15,005 nucleotides of DNA from an uncultured Hungatella sp. (GTDB lineage Bacteria; Bacillota; Clostridia; Lachnospirales; Lachnospiraceae). The notes under the pieces are model-generated. The model saw nothing but the letters and a program-made list of their open reading frames with translations, made no database searches and was not told where the DNA came from. The position numbers and the translations under genes are program-made. The stretch spans positions 1 to 15,005 of the forward strand of contig CAJUPQ010000083.1 in the NCBI GenBank assembly GCA_910588505.1, in the 5' to 3' direction. Shown in pieces: positions 13,872-15,005 of this stretch (position 1 is the stretch's first letter; each line of letters starts with the position of its first letter).

Positions 13872-14234
13872 ATGCATGAAGAGAGAAAATCTAAAGATAC
13901 GCGGGAGTTATATAAAGGCATAGGAAGCCGACTTTTGAGCAGGCGGAAAGAACTGCGATATACTCAGGAACAGATGGCGGAGCTGCGTGGCGTGAGTACC
14001 GGATTTTATGGGATGATGGAGAGGGGCGAGAAGGCGCCCAGCATCGAGAAACTGATCATCATCTATGAGAAGCTGGGGACGGATATTACATATCTGCTGA
14101 CCGGCGATCAAAAGGAAGGGGCTGGCGGAAGTTTCCTGGAAAGATGTCCAAAAGAGAAGCAGTATGACCTTGAACAATTGATGAAATACGCGTTTAATCT
14201 GGCGGAGATCGGAACGGTTAAGATTGAAACTTAG
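13872..14234 (+). CDS. XRE-family helix-turn-helix transcriptional regulator
   Basis: The product is 120 aa. Residues 17-78 are a Cro/CI-type HTH_3 domain: I-G-S-R-L-L-S-R-R-K-E-L-R-Y-T-Q-E-Q-M-A, recognition helix V-S-T-G-F-Y-G-M-M-E-R-G-E-K-A-P-S, then I-I-I-Y-E-K-L-G-T-D-I-T-Y-L-L-T-G. The first 12 residues are charged and the C-terminal 40 may form a short dimerisation helix. ATG at 13872 follows AAGGAGAAGGA. Upstream is AT-rich with an inverted repeat that could be its operator. It binds DNA in the cytoplasm; targets are unknown, with its own promoter the first candidate. It is separate from the glycosyltransferase operon by base composition of the gap rather than by a terminator. Confidence 0.9.
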   Translation: MHEERKSKDTRELYKGIGSRLLSRRKELRYTQEQMAELRGVSTGFYGMMERGEKAPSIEKLIIIYEKLGTDITYLLTGDQKEGAGGSFLERCPKEKQYDLEQLMKYAFNLAEIGTVKIET

Positions 14235-14244
14235 ATATGGTTAT

Positions 14245-14274
14245 GGCGATGAATGGCTAGGGCTGTTCATCGCC
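14245..14274 (+). terminator. Hairpin after the XRE gene, possible terminator
   Basis: GGCGATGAA (14245-14253) pairs perfectly with TTCATCGCC (14266-14274), 10 bp after the stop. The following TGTTTGCG is only weakly T-rich, so termination is uncertain. Confidence 0.5.
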
Positions 14275-14368
14275 TGTTTGCGTTGCAGTGAGACCGGGAA
14301 GATGAACAGGCAGGAGCAGGCGGCCATATGCCGATAGGACTGGGCGCCTGGAGGGATAAGGGGCAGAG

Positions 14369-15005
14369 ATGAAAAAGACAGTGGCGATCTTAGATGATGA
14401 CAAGGTGTTTGTCAATTTACTTAAGGGTTTGCAGGAACAGTGGTTTGAAAAGGAAAGTCAGGAGTTTGTTATTGACGGGTTTGTGAGGGCGGAGGAGTTT
14501 GAGTCGGCTGAAACGATTTATGACCTGGTGTTCATGGATATTGTGCTGCCCGAGGATAATGGGATTGACTTGTTTGAGCGATTGCAACAGACGGGAAGGG
14601 TCAGAGAGGTGATCTATGTGTCGGCTCACGATCGAAATGTATTTCAGGTTTTTGGGAGCAGACCGATCGCGTACATAAGGAAAGCATTTTTGGAGACTGA
14701 TCTGGAGCGGGCAATGAGGCTGTATGAAGAGCATATAAGGAAATCGAAGGTTTATATTATGGAAGGGAAAAAGGTCCACTGCTTTTACCCGGATGAGATC
14801 ATGTATCTGCAGAGCAATAAGCACTATATTGAGTTTTATATGGGAGATGGGGGAAGGTTTCTGATCCGGGGCAAGATGGATGATATGGAGAGAGCGCTGA
14901 AAGGCTATGGCTATATCCGCATCCACGCAAGTTATTTGGTAAATGTAAAGTACTCAAACTTCGCACATAGATTTTGCCTATGCACCTTGAAAATTCAATA
15001 CCTGG
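14369..15005 (+). CDS. LytTR-type response regulator (3' end not reached; C-terminus atypical)
   Basis: 212 residues are visible and the frame is still open at the window edge. Residues 1-120 are a receiver domain: acidic pocket D9-D10-D11, phospho-acceptor Asp57 in F-M-D-I-V-L-P, Ser85 and Lys105 (in Y-I-R-K-A-F, where the usual Pro after Lys is Ala). Residues 128-195 match a LytTR DNA-binding domain: E-I-M-Y-L-Q-S-N-K-H-Y-I-E-F-Y, then G-Y-I-R-I-H-A-S-Y-L-V-N-V-K-Y. This is the AgrA/LytR class, usually paired with a membrane histidine kinase that would lie downstream. After residue 195 the sequence (N-F-A-H-R-F-C-L-C-T-L-K-I-Q-Y-L) does not resemble the expected terminal strands, so the gene may be interrupted near 14950. 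The ATG at 14369 follows AAGGGGCAG. Confidence 0.85.
   Translation, partial: MKKTVAILDDDKVFVNLLKGLQEQWFEKESQEFVIDGFVRAEEFESAETIYDLVFMDIVLPEDNGIDLFERLQQTGRVREVIYVSAHDRNVFQVFGSRPIAYIRKAFLETDLERAMRLYEEHIRKSKVYIMEGKKVHCFYPDEIMYLQSNKHYIEFYMGDGGRFLIRGKMDDMERALKGYGYIRIHASYLVNVKYSNFAHRFCLCTLKIQYL

Noticed and set aside
14330..14337. GCCGATAG resembling a sigma-28 -10 ahead of the response regulator
   Set aside because: No TAAA-like -35 is present at 15 bp upstream (sequence is CAGGAGCAGG-type), so a promoter is not supported.
14417..14926. 169-codon minus-strand open frame over the response regulator
   Set aside because: The plus strand encodes an evident receiver and LytTR domain across the same bases; the minus frame has no recognisable feature.

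Overview
The window looks like the chromosome of a motile Clostridia bacterium, probably Lachnospiraceae (Roseburia/Enterocloster/Hungatella-like). The reasons are the short clostridial-type flagellins (N-terminus MIIQHNIAAINS), strong AGGAGG-type ribosome binding sites, GTG and TTG starts, choline-binding-type cell-wall repeats, and a moderate-GC genome rich in CGG/AGG arginine codons. The genus is an inference. All supported genes lie on the + strand.

Region 1 (1-6249) is the tail of a flagellar operon. It begins with the C-terminal part of a FliK/YlqG-like protein overlapping a soluble FlhB-C-terminal-domain protein (YlqH-like). Two secreted paralogues with C-terminal choline-binding-type repeats follow. 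Then come a lytic transglycosylase with no signal peptide, a PilZ-domain protein and a family 2 glycosyltransferase that starts on the PilZ stop codon. Spacing is tight and I see no terminator inside the region.

Region 2 (6250-8430) holds two flagellin genes, each behind a sigma-28-like promoter and a structured leader. The first encodes a divergent, acidic flagellin (283 aa). The second encodes a canonical 272-aa flagellin with the strongly biased codon use of a very highly expressed gene. A GGA-in-loop hairpin in the first leader matches a CsrA site. Two hairpins, the second a good intrinsic terminator, follow the main flagellin gene.

Region 3 (8458-13775) is a four-gene glycosyltransferase operon with ATGA overlaps: a GT2 enzyme with a helical-repeat tail, a DUF3880/CgeB-like GT-B protein, and two tandem CgeB-like paralogues. 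One of these paralogues carries at its N-terminus the same helical module found at the C-terminus of the GT2 enzyme. With the GT2 gene upstream of the flagellins, five putative glycosyltransferases flank the flagellin pair, which suggests a flagellin O-glycosylation island. There is no room for a separate promoter between the flagellin terminator and the first gene, so the operon may depend on read-through.

Region 4 (13776-15005) is regulatory: an XRE-family repressor-like gene with a perfect 7-bp-arm inverted repeat in its promoter region, then a LytTR-type response regulator that runs off the window. The last ~55 bases of that reading frame no longer look like a LytTR domain and may mark an insertion or junction.
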